Source of the DNA: Tsuneonella sp. CC-YZS046
Lineage (GTDB): Bacteria > Pseudomonadota > Alphaproteobacteria > Sphingomonadales > Sphingomonadaceae
DNA length: 64,000 nt
Assembly (NCBI RefSeq): GCF_035581365.1
Contig: NZ_CP141590.1
Coordinates: 1,364,001 to 1,428,000 of the forward strand
Direction: 5' to 3'
Of this stretch, positions 25,329 to 32,643 are shown piece after piece. The notes under the pieces were generated by a model. It was not told where the DNA came from and did not search any database. It saw nothing but the letters and a program-made list of their open reading frames with translations. Made by a program: the position numbers and the translations under genes. The first letter of the stretch is position 1. Each line of letters begins with the position of its first letter.

Positions 25329-26851
25329 GCCGTCAGATCCCGCATTAATGCCGTGCGGTCAATCTTGCCGTTGGGATTGAGCGGCATGGCATCACGCCAG
25401 TGGATTACCTTGGGCTGCATGAAATTGGGAAGTTCCTTCATCAGCAAGCCCGGCAACCGCCCCTGCGGATCGTCCACGCCAACCACCGGCCGCACCACCA
25501 GATGGATGGCCTGGCCGAGCCGTTCATCGGGCACACCCAGCGCAACCGCTTCCACTACCAGCCCGGTCCCGCGCGCGACATCCTCGAGTTCCTGCGGGCT
25601 TATCCGATTGCCCGCACTCTTGATCATGGCGTCACGGCGGCCCACGAAATAGAGCAGGCCATCGGATGCGCGCCTGACCCTGTCCCCCGACCATACCGCC
25701 ATGCCGCCATACACGGACATCGGCGGCGCAGGCCGGAATCGTTCGGCCGTCCGTTCCGGATCGCGCCAATAGCCTTGCGCCACCAGCGGGCCGCAATGCA
25801 CGAGTTCTCCTTCCTCATCGGCCTCGGCCAGATCGCCCCGGTCATTGATGACGAGAACTTCCGCGAAGGGGATCGCCTTGCCCATGGAAGTGGGATGCAC
25901 ATCGACCAGGGCCGGGTCGAGAAAAGTGGAACGGAACGCCTCGGTAAGTCCATACATCGGGAAAATGCGCGCATTGGGAAAGGTGGATCGCAGGGCGGCG
26001 ACAAGATCAGACGTCAATGCGCCCCCGCTGTTGGTCAGCCGGCGCATCGAAGCGGACGCTTCTTCCGGCCACTCCTGCTCCACCAATTGGACCCAAAGCG
26101 GCGGAACGGCCGCAAGCGTCGTAACGCCATGCCTCAGGCATGCCTTGATGACGTCGCGCGGGGTGAGATAATCGAGCGGCACGACACAGGCTCCCGCCTT
26201 CCAGGCGCTCAAAAGCTGGTTTTGCCCGTAATCGAAGGCAAGCGGGAGGACGCCCAGCACGACGTCATCCGCGGCCAGATCCAGATAATGCGCCACGCTC
26301 ACCGCCCCCAGCCAGAGGTTGGCATGGCTCAGCACCACGCCCTTGGGCCGGCCCGTCGAACCGCTGGTATAGAGAATTGCGGCCATTTCTCCGGGATCTG
26401 CCGACGATGGCGGCAGGAAGCGATCGAGCACCTCCGCATCGGACCAGGCCTCGCCTTCTTCCATCTTGCGGCATGACGCCGGGATGTCGCCCAACTCCAA
26501 CGATGCCAGACGCGCCTTGTTGGCGATCAACAGAACGGCGCCGCTATCCGCCAATATATGGGCAACCTGGGCGCGCTTGAGCAAAGGATTGATAGGCACA
26601 TGCACCAGCCCCGCCCGGGCCGCGGCCAATGGCAGGAGACAGCTCAATTCGCCCTTTGCCATCCAGCTCGCGATACGCGCCCCTTTTTCCGGCGCGATCT
26701 CCGCGAGCCATGCCGCCAATACGCCTATACGCCTCCTTAAGGCCTGATAGGTAAGGGTCCGGTCGCGCAAGACCAGCGCGGATGCGCCATCCTCTCCCGC
26801 CTCGGCGAGATGATCGAGCGGTCGGGGCTGGAGATCAAGCGCAACGGGCAT
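25325..26851 (-). CDS. Acyl-CoA ligase / AMP-dependent synthetase of the XrtA system
   Basis: A 508-residue ANL-superfamily adenylating enzyme, exosortase A-associated. Core motifs are A3 YTSGSTGRPKG, A5 YGLTEAFRST, A7 SGDRVRRASDG and A10 NPNGKIDR with its catalytic Lys. It activates a carboxylic acid with ATP and should load CoA or the nearby acyl carrier protein. The ATG at 26851 (MPVALDLQP) was taken as the start; a longer frame to 26935 would run into the divergent gene. It is divergent from the GNAT gene with only about 36 bp between start codons, so promoters must overlap coding sequence. Confidence 0.92.
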   Translation of the reverse strand: MPVALDLQPRPLDHLAEAGEDGASALVLRDRTLTYQALRRRIGVLAAWLAEIAPEKGARIASWMAKGELSCLLPLAAARAGLVHVPINPLLKRAQVAHILADSGAVLLIANKARLASLELGDIPASCRKMEEGEAWSDAEVLDRFLPPSSADPGEMAAILYTSGSTGRPKGVVLSHANLWLGAVSVAHYLDLAADDVVLGVLPLAFDYGQNQLLSAWKAGACVVPLDYLTPRDVIKACLRHGVTTLAAVPPLWVQLVEQEWPEEASASMRRLTNSGGALTSDLVAALRSTFPNARIFPMYGLTEAFRSTFLDPALVDVHPTSMGKAIPFAEVLVINDRGDLAEADEEGELVHCGPLVAQGYWRDPERTAERFRPAPPMSVYGGMAVWSGDRVRRASDGLLYFVGRRDAMIKSAGNRISPQELEDVARGTGLVVEAVALGVPDERLGQAIHLVVRPVVGVDDPQGRLPGLLMKELPNFMQPKVIHWRDAMPLNPNGKIDRTALMRDLTA

Positions 26852-26887
26852 GATGACGTAATATGCTCCCGAGGAGATTCTGGACGG

Positions 26888-27877
26888 GTGATCGAGGCCA
26901 GCTATCACGACAAGGTTAATGTCCTGCAAGACCATAAACTCGCGAGCGAAGGCCCCTTCGACCGCGTGGAATGGTTCGCCTTGCTCGAAGCCAGCGATAA
27001 TGTGCGGCCGGTAACGATCAAGCTATCCGCCGAAACCGGACTGGCGGCCATGGTGCTCAAGAGGGGGAAAGATCGCCTCGAGCCGCTGGCCAACTGGTAT
27101 TCCTTCATCTGGCGGCCTGTTTTTACCGCCAACGCTCACCGCGCCGCCCTTCTCGATGCTGCGGCGCGATACCTGAAGCAACATGCCAGGCGCGTCACCT
27201 TATGGCCGCTGCCGGATGAAGACGGCAGCGCAACCCTGATCGAAGCCGCCTTCCGCAGGGCAGGCTGGGCCGTATTCCGCTCCGTATGCGACACCAATCA
27301 TATCCTGCGCGTCCAGGGCAGGGATTATGGAGAATATCTGGCCAGCCGCCCTGGCGCGCTGCGCACCACGCTGAAGCGGAAAGCCAAGAAGGTAGAAATA
27401 AATATTTCTAATTATTTTCATGATGATACATGGGAAATATACGAGGAAATCTATGCACAAAGCTGGAAGCCTGAAGAAGGCGACCCATCGCTTCTGCGCC
27501 ATTTCGCCCAGGCCGAGGGCGATGCAGGCCGCATCCGCCTCGGCATAGCGAGGCACGAAGGCTTGCCTGTGGCTGCCCAATTCTGGACGGTCGAGAACAA
27601 TACGGCCTACATCCACAAGCTCGCCCATATCGAGAGCGCGCAGAATCTGTCCGCCGGCTCGGTGCTGACAGCCGCGCTCATGAAGCATGTCCTCGACACG
27701 GACCGCGTGGAGATCGTCGATTTCGGCACTGGCGACAATGGCTACAAGAAGGACTGGATGGACGATGTTCGCCCCCGCTTCCTGCTGGACTGCCATGACA
27801 CCAGAAATCCACACTCCTGGCCTTACATACTCCGGGGAACGGCACGCCGGGTTGCCTCTCGTCTTCGGGCTGGCTAG
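26888..27877 (+). CDS. GNAT/FemAB-like acyltransferase of the XrtA locus
   Basis: A 329-residue GNAT-fold protein. Recognisable are GPFDRVEWFALLEA near residue 22, RTTLKRKAKKVEI, WTVENNTAYIHKLAH and VDFGTGDNGYKKDWM, which resemble the acetyltransferase-like proteins that accompany exosortase A acyl modules. The transferred group is unknown. A GTG at 26888 with GAGGAG about 11 nt upstream is the chosen start; an ATG at 26810 would overlap the divergent ligase gene. The centre of the gene (27401-27460) holds only 16 G/C in 60 bases, strikingly AT-rich for this genome. It heads a plus-strand operon with the ACP and two hydrolases. Confidence 0.8.
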   Translation: MIEASYHDKVNVLQDHKLASEGPFDRVEWFALLEASDNVRPVTIKLSAETGLAAMVLKRGKDRLEPLANWYSFIWRPVFTANAHRAALLDAAARYLKQHARRVTLWPLPDEDGSATLIEAAFRRAGWAVFRSVCDTNHILRVQGRDYGEYLASRPGALRTTLKRKAKKVEINISNYFHDDTWEIYEEIYAQSWKPEEGDPSLLRHFAQAEGDAGRIRLGIARHEGLPVAAQFWTVENNTAYIHKLAHIESAQNLSAGSVLTAALMKHVLDTDRVEIVDFGTGDNGYKKDWMDDVRPRFLLDCHDTRNPHSWPYILRGTARRVASRLRAG

Positions 27878-27922
27878 GGCGGCGGCGAGCAAGAATTCGA
27901 CCGGATGCAAGGCAACATCCCC

Positions 27923-28222
27923 ATGAACAGAACTTCCTTTTCCGATCACGGTGCCATGAACGGCACTGATGTGGACATCATCCTTCGGTCGATCATGGTT
28001 GACGTGCTGGGGCTTGGAGAAGCCCAGGTCGCCGGTTTTGACGCGGAAACGGGCTTGTTCGGCTATCTTCCCGAACTCGATTCCATGGCGGTGGCCACCC
28101 TGCTCACCGAAATGGAGGATCGTCTCCATATCGTCATCGACGACGATGAGGTCGATGGCGAACTGTTGGAAACCTACGGTGGCCTGCTGGCATTCGCACA
28201 ATCCAAACGCCCCGAAGGCTGA
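27923..28222 (+). CDS. Acyl carrier protein of the XrtA locus
   Basis: A 99-residue acyl carrier protein. The phosphopantetheine site is Ser54 in LPELDSMAVATLL, in the usual D-S-M setting, between an acidic helix I region and the acidic VIDDDEVDGE helix III region. A phosphopantetheinyl transferase encoded elsewhere must activate it. It most likely carries the acyl group adenylated by the divergent ligase and handled by the GNAT protein and hydrolases. The start is not certain: ATG at 27923 is used here, with 27905 and 27956 as alternatives. It is 45 nt after the GNAT stop and 9 nt before hydrolase 2. Confidence 0.88.
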   Translation: MNRTSFSDHGAMNGTDVDIILRSIMVDVLGLGEAQVAGFDAETGLFGYLPELDSMAVATLLTEMEDRLHIVIDDDEVDGELLETYGGLLAFAQSKRPEG

Positions 28223-28231
28223 TCGCACCCT

Positions 28232-28909
28232 GTGATCGCAAGCTGGCCCTGCCCCACGCCCGGCGGCGAGACACAGGCAGAGCTTGCCATCCGCTTCGAT
28301 CGGAAGCGGCCGAAAAGGCTTCTGGTCCTGCCGGCGCTGTTCGACGAGGGAAACAAGCTGCGCAAGCAGACCGTCGAGGTGATGCGGCGCCTTGCCCATT
28401 CAGGAATCGATTGCTTCCTGCCGGACCTGCCGGGCTTCAATGAGAGCCTGCAGCCTCTGGAAGCGCAGTCCCTCGAAACCTTGCGCCAGGCAGCCACGGA
28501 AGCAGCGCGCCATTTCAGCGCAACCCATGTGCTGACCATCCGGGCTGGGGCGATCCTGGCGCCGCAGGACCTTCCCGGCTGGCGCTATGCCGGAACCGGC
28601 GGGGCGAATGTGCTGCGCGCAATGATGCGCGCCCGTATCGTCGCATCCCGAGAAGCCGGCCGAGACGAGCAGACGTCGTCTCTGGCGGAATTGGGCCGCA
28701 GGGACGGTCTGGACCTGGCAGGATACCGGATCGGCCCGAAACTGTTCGCGCAGCTGGAAACCTCGCACCTGCCCGACACCGGCAGGCTGTCAGATGTCGA
28801 TCAGGAGACTGTCGGCGGCAGCGGCCTTTGGCTGCGGGCGGAACCCTCGGAAAGCGCCGGTCAGGCCGATGCGCTCGCCGCCATCATCGCCATGGGCCTG
28901 CTGGCATGA
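28232..28909 (+). CDS. Exosortase A-associated hydrolase 2 (alpha/beta fold)
   Basis: A 225-residue alpha/beta-hydrolase-like protein. The fold is suggested by LLVLPALFDEGNKLR near residue 30, the strand CFLPDLPGFNES near 61 and a nucleophile-elbow position at THVLTIRAGAIL. There the usual G-x-S-x-G is I-R-A-G, with Arg104 in place of Ser, so classical hydrolysis is doubtful. From memory, other members of the exosortase hydrolase 2 group also carry Arg here; this needs an alignment. It starts with GTG at 28232 and overlaps hydrolase 1 by 4 nt (ATGA), so the two are made together and may form a complex. Confidence 0.82.
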   Translation: MIASWPCPTPGGETQAELAIRFDRKRPKRLLVLPALFDEGNKLRKQTVEVMRRLAHSGIDCFLPDLPGFNESLQPLEAQSLETLRQAATEAARHFSATHVLTIRAGAILAPQDLPGWRYAGTGGANVLRAMMRARIVASREAGRDEQTSSLAELGRRDGLDLAGYRIGPKLFAQLETSHLPDTGRLSDVDQETVGGSGLWLRAEPSESAGQADALAAIIAMGLLA

Positions 28910-29682
28910 TGCGGAAGCATCTCGACTTCGATTGCGCGGGCCACAGACTTGCCGCCACTCTCGATGAAGCCCCGGGCAAGACAGGCCTTCTGATGGTGAG
29001 CGGAGGAAACGAGACGCGAGCCGGCGCCTTTTCCGGAATGGCCGCGCTTGCCGCTAGAATTGCCGATCATGGCTATCCCGTGTTTCGCTTCGATCGACGG
29101 GGTGTGGGTGACAGCGAGGGCCGGAATCGCGGCTTTCGCGACGCTGCGGCGGACATTGCCGCCGCCATCGCGGCATTCCGGGCCGAAGCGCCGCAACTTC
29201 AGCGAATTTACGGCTTCGGCAATTGCGACGGGGCAAGCGCCCTGATGCTTGCGAGCGGACAAGGGCTGGATGGATTGCTGCTGGCCAACCCCTGGACGAT
29301 CGAAAACGACGCAGGCGGGCTGCCCCCGGCTGCGATCCGCTCACGCTACATGGAGAAGCTCCGCGATCCGGCGGAATTGCTTAGGCTATTGAAGGGGCAG
29401 GTTTCGATTGCGAAGCTGGCGCGCGGGCTGCGCCAGGCAATCCGTCCGCCTGCCCCGCCCAGCTCGCTGGCAATGGAAATACGCAATGGCCTGGGTCAGT
29501 TCACCGGGCCAGTCATGATCCTGCTGGCGGAATGCGACCGGACCGCACAGGCATTCATCGCTTCATGGGACAAGAGCGATCCCCGGATCGCCCGATGCCC
29601 CGACGCCACCCATGCCTTTGCCGAGCCGCATGCGCGCGACTGGATTTTCAATCAGATAATCAAGGCATTATCGGACGAATAG
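28906..29682 (+). CDS. Exosortase A-associated hydrolase 1 (Cys-nucleophile alpha/beta fold)
   Basis: A 258-residue alpha/beta-hydrolase. The oxyanion region is VSGGNETRAGAF, the Arg-rich RFDRRGVGDSEG follows strand 4, and the nucleophile elbow is GFGNCDGAS with Cys107 where serine hydrolases have Ser. Asp211 (LLAECDRT) and His236 (DATHAFAE) complete a triad. A Cys nucleophile is typical of thioesterase-like or acyl-transfer chemistry, which would fit release or transfer of an ACP-bound acyl group; this is inference. The ATG at 28906 overlaps the hydrolase 2 stop. Its 3' end overlaps the convergent rlmD-like gene by 15 bp. Confidence 0.87.
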   Translation: MMRKHLDFDCAGHRLAATLDEAPGKTGLLMVSGGNETRAGAFSGMAALAARIADHGYPVFRFDRRGVGDSEGRNRGFRDAAADIAAAIAAFRAEAPQLQRIYGFGNCDGASALMLASGQGLDGLLLANPWTIENDAGGLPPAAIRSRYMEKLRDPAELLRLLKGQVSIAKLARGLRQAIRPPAPPSSLAMEIRNGLGQFTGPVMILLAECDRTAQAFIASWDKSDPRIARCPDATHAFAEPHARDWIFNQIIKALSDE

Positions 29683-30864
29683 ACTAGCCAGTTCAACATG
29701 GGTGGACCAGCGGAACTGCCCGACCGGGCGCAACTCCGCCAGACGATAGCCGGCCGCCGACAGGATCTGGGCATCTCGCGCCCAGCTGGAAGGATTGCAG
29801 CTGATATAGACGATCTTCGGGACATTGCTCTGGGCAAGCCTGCCGACCTGTTCGCGCGCGCCAGCTCGGGGCGGATCGAGCAGAACCGCGCTGAAGCGGT
29901 TCAATTCTTCCTGCAGCAGCGGATTGCGGAACAGGTCGCGATGCATCGCATGGACCGGGCGCCCACTGCGGTTCGCCGCCGCCTTGCAAGCAAGATGGGC
30001 ATCGCGAGCCGCTTCCACGGCCAGCACTTTCGTATCGCCCGCGAGCGCGAAGGCGAAGGTTCCCAGCCCTGAAAACAGATCGGCCACCGTTGCCGAGCCT
30101 GCCAGCCACTCGCGGGCCGCTGACGCAAGCGCAGCCTCCCCATCGGCGGTCGCCTGCAGGAAAGCGCCCGACGGGAATGAAACCGATACGCCCGACAGGT
30201 CGATGCTGACTGGCTCAGGCTCCCATAGAGCCTCCGGGCCATATCCCTGATCCAGCGTCAACCGGGCCAGCCCCTGATCCCTCGCGAAATCGAGCATCGC
30301 CTCCGTCTGTTCCAGACCTTCGACGGTCAATCTCCTCAGACCGAGATCGACGCCCTGCTCGAGCAGGGTGAGCTCGACATCCGCGGTGAACTTGCCCTTG
30401 CGCCGCGACAGCAGCTTTCGCAGCGGGGGAATTACCGCAAAGAGTTCGGGAACGAGTATCTCGCATTGCGCCATGTCGACGATCCGGTGCGCCCCGCCCT
30501 CGCGGAAGCCGAGCAAGGCTCTCCCCCCGCCATTCACCGCATGAAGCGTTGCCCTGCGGCGGCTCCTTGGAGGTGAAAGATGGGGTGATCTAATTTTTTC
30601 CGAAACGATTCCATGCGCTTGTCCAGCATAGATTACACGGTCGCTCACGAATTGCGCGAGAATGGTATCGTCGCAATGCTGAAGCTGGCAGCTCCCGCAA
30701 CGGCAGAAATGGCGGCAAGGGGGAGCGACATGATGCGGGCCATGCTCCAGCCTGCCATCCGCCAGCAGCACATCGCCCGGCACCGCGCCGGGCGCATGCC
30801 GCCCGTCCGCGGCCTGCCCATCGCCACGCGCGGCGATGCGCGTGATAAAAACCGGCTCGGTCAC
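29668..30864 (-). CDS. rlmD: 23S rRNA (uracil-5-)-methyltransferase, RlmD/TrmA family
   Basis: Class I SAM-dependent RNA m5U methyltransferase of 398 residues. An iron-sulfur cysteine cluster is near residue 50 (CRHFCRCGSCQLQHC). The SAM-binding motif is VADLFSGLGTFAFAL, the DPPRAG motif is present and the catalytic Cys lies in YISCNPSSWARDA. The N-terminal TRAM domain is short. RlmD versus a tRNA-specific relative cannot be decided from sequence alone. The GTG at 30864 overlaps the nnrD TGA (GTGA); a TTG two codons earlier is an alternative. It ends the ilvD-lipoprotein-nnrD-rlmD operon. Confidence 0.85.
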   Translation of the reverse strand: MTEPVFITRIAARGDGQAADGRHAPGAVPGDVLLADGRLEHGPHHVAPPCRHFCRCGSCQLQHCDDTILAQFVSDRVIYAGQAHGIVSEKIRSPHLSPPRSRRRATLHAVNGGGRALLGFREGGAHRIVDMAQCEILVPELFAVIPPLRKLLSRRKGKFTADVELTLLEQGVDLGLRRLTVEGLEQTEAMLDFARDQGLARLTLDQGYGPEALWEPEPVSIDLSGVSVSFPSGAFLQATADGEAALASAAREWLAGSATVADLFSGLGTFAFALAGDTKVLAVEAARDAHLACKAAANRSGRPVHAMHRDLFRNPLLQEELNRFSAVLLDPPRAGAREQVGRLAQSNVPKIVYISCNPSSWARDAQILSAAGYRLAELRPVGQFRWSTHVELASLFVR

Positions 30865-32261
30865 AGACAATTGGCGATCGCGGCGGAAATATGACCGGCG
30901 AGATCGCTGGCGGTGAACGGCGGCCTCACCAGCCGCGCCGCTTCACCGTGCAGCCACACAGCCTCGCTCGCGGCGGCAAAAGCATCTCGCCCGCTGGCCA
31001 GCCGGCTCACGAGCAGGCCGGCCAGCACATCGCCGGTTCCCGCGATGGAAAGCCAGCTAGTGGCGGGCCGAGCGAGGGAAAGCCTGCCGTCAGGCGCCGC
31101 AATGATCGTGTCCGGGCCTTTCGCGACGATGGCCATTCCACTCGCGCGTGCCAGATCCCGTGCCGCGGACAACTTGCTTTCGGCATCGACCGAAAAGAAC
31201 GCGCAAAGCTTTTCAAGTTCCCCTTCATGCGGTGTCGCGATCACCGGCGCTTTCCGGCCCGCCAGCATTTCCGGCCGGAGCAGCACCAGCGCATCCGCAT
31301 CCAGAACCGTGGGGCAATCACGCGCCAGCGCCGTGAGCAACCGTTCCCGTGACGCATTCTGCCGCCCCAGCCCCGGGCCGATGAGAAGCGCTGAAATCCT
31401 GGGATCTTCGAGGGCGATTTCCAATGGCTGGTCATTCGCCACCAGATCGATCGGCCGGTGCGCAGGCGGGCTGTCCGCCAGCAATTTGACGTAGCCGGCA
31501 CCGCCGCGCATCGCTGCTTCGCCCGCCAGCAACGCCGCCCCAGGCATGACGCCGCCTGCCACCGCCACGAGGCCGCGCGAATATTTATGCGCATCCACAT
31601 CGGGAGCGGCCAGCCTTGGCTTGTTGACGAGGGATGCTGCGCCCTCCACCGCCGCCACACCAATCGGAACCAGGTGCCTTTCCCCCATCATCGGCGAGGA
31701 CGGCATCAGCCAATGGGCATATTTCCAGGCCCCGAGCGCCAAGGTTAGATGATAGGCAGGGAGGCCGCCATTGAGCAGAAGCCCGCTATCGCTGGCGATC
31801 CCGCTAGGCATGTCTACGGCGATCCTGAAACGGTGGCCGGAAGCAAGCGCGACAAGCGTATCGCAGGCGGCACTTTCAAGCGGCCGCCCAAGCCCGCTGC
31901 CGAACAGGCAATCCACGAAGACTTCACCCTCGGGCCGCGTTCCCGCATCGACAATCTGTCCCGCGAATGCCGCGCGGGCATTGCGCGCCGCGTCGGTGCC
32001 CGGCGGATAGGGGGCAAGCACCTGAACCTCAACTCCACGCTCATGCAGGGTTTGGGCGATCACATAACCATCACCGCCATTGTTGCCCGGGCCGCAAAGA
32101 ACGGTGACCGTCCGGCCTGCGGCAATCCGCCAGACCCATTCCGCAGCGCCGCGCCCTGCCGTCTGCATCAGCGTGTCGACCGTTTCGCCACCGGCGATCA
32201 GGGCCTGCTCGGCCGCTGTCATCTGCGCGACGGTCAGTATCTGGTCACTTGCCTTCGGCAT
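30861..32261 (-). CDS. nnrD: Bifunctional NAD(P)H-hydrate epimerase / ADP-dependent dehydratase
   Basis: Metabolite-repair enzyme of 466 residues that epimerises and dehydrates damaged NAD(P)H hydrates. The N-terminal YjeF_N epimerase domain has VLCGPGNNGGDGYVIA and the later VDCLFGSGLGRPL; the C-terminal ribokinase-like domain has VLDADAL, ATPHEGELEKL and SIAGTGDVLAGLL. Both domains look complete. The start overlaps the lipoprotein gene end by 17 nt. It belongs to a tight operon downstream of ilvD. Confidence 0.94.
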   Translation of the reverse strand: MPKASDQILTVAQMTAAEQALIAGGETVDTLMQTAGRGAAEWVWRIAAGRTVTVLCGPGNNGGDGYVIAQTLHERGVEVQVLAPYPPGTDAARNARAAFAGQIVDAGTRPEGEVFVDCLFGSGLGRPLESAACDTLVALASGHRFRIAVDMPSGIASDSGLLLNGGLPAYHLTLALGAWKYAHWLMPSSPMMGERHLVPIGVAAVEGAASLVNKPRLAAPDVDAHKYSRGLVAVAGGVMPGAALLAGEAAMRGGAGYVKLLADSPPAHRPIDLVANDQPLEIALEDPRISALLIGPGLGRQNASRERLLTALARDCPTVLDADALVLLRPEMLAGRKAPVIATPHEGELEKLCAFFSVDAESKLSAARDLARASGMAIVAKGPDTIIAAPDGRLSLARPATSWLSIAGTGDVLAGLLVSRLASGRDAFAAASEAVWLHGEAARLVRPPFTASDLAGHISAAIANCL

Positions 32262-32643
32262 TGTCCCTGTTTTCCTCGACGCCTTTTATCGTGGCGGGGA
32301 AGCGATAGCGATCGCCCGCCACGGCAATCACCAGCGCATCCGATGCGACCTGCGCCTGCCCCTCATCGGCGCCATCGGCAACCGCCAGTCCCCGCCCATC
32401 CTTCAGCACTTCAAAGCGGCGAAAACCGCCATTGGGGTGATGCACGACAAGGAAGAGCGTGTCGCCTTGCCGGTCGCGCTCCACCGCGCATACAGGCTTC
32501 AATTCAGCGGCACCGCCAAGCGCGCAGGAAATGGCCTCACCCCCTGCCACGGAAGCCTTGTCAGGCACGCTTCCATCATTCTCCGAACACCCGGCCGCGA
32601 GCACCATCGTTGCCGCCAGCAGCCGGCTGCGCAAGGGGAGCAT
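32245..32643 (-). CDS. Small predicted lipoprotein, function unknown
   Basis: A 132-residue protein with a lipoprotein signal peptide: LLAATMVLAAGC with Cys19 as the lipidated residue. The mature part has two cysteines (SCALGGAAELKPVC) and a beta-rich pattern (DTLFLVVHHPNGGFRRFEVL, DRYRFPATIK). I recognise no named domain. The ATG at 32643 overlaps the last base of the ilvD stop; a TTG one codon earlier is possible. It sits between ilvD and nnrD with overlaps on both sides, so it is surely co-expressed with them. Confidence 0.75.
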   Translation of the reverse strand: MLPLRSRLLAATMVLAAGCSENDGSVPDKASVAGGEAISCALGGAAELKPVCAVERDRQGDTLFLVVHHPNGGFRRFEVLKDGRGLAVADGADEGQAQVASDALVIAVAGDRYRFPATIKGVEENRDNAEGK

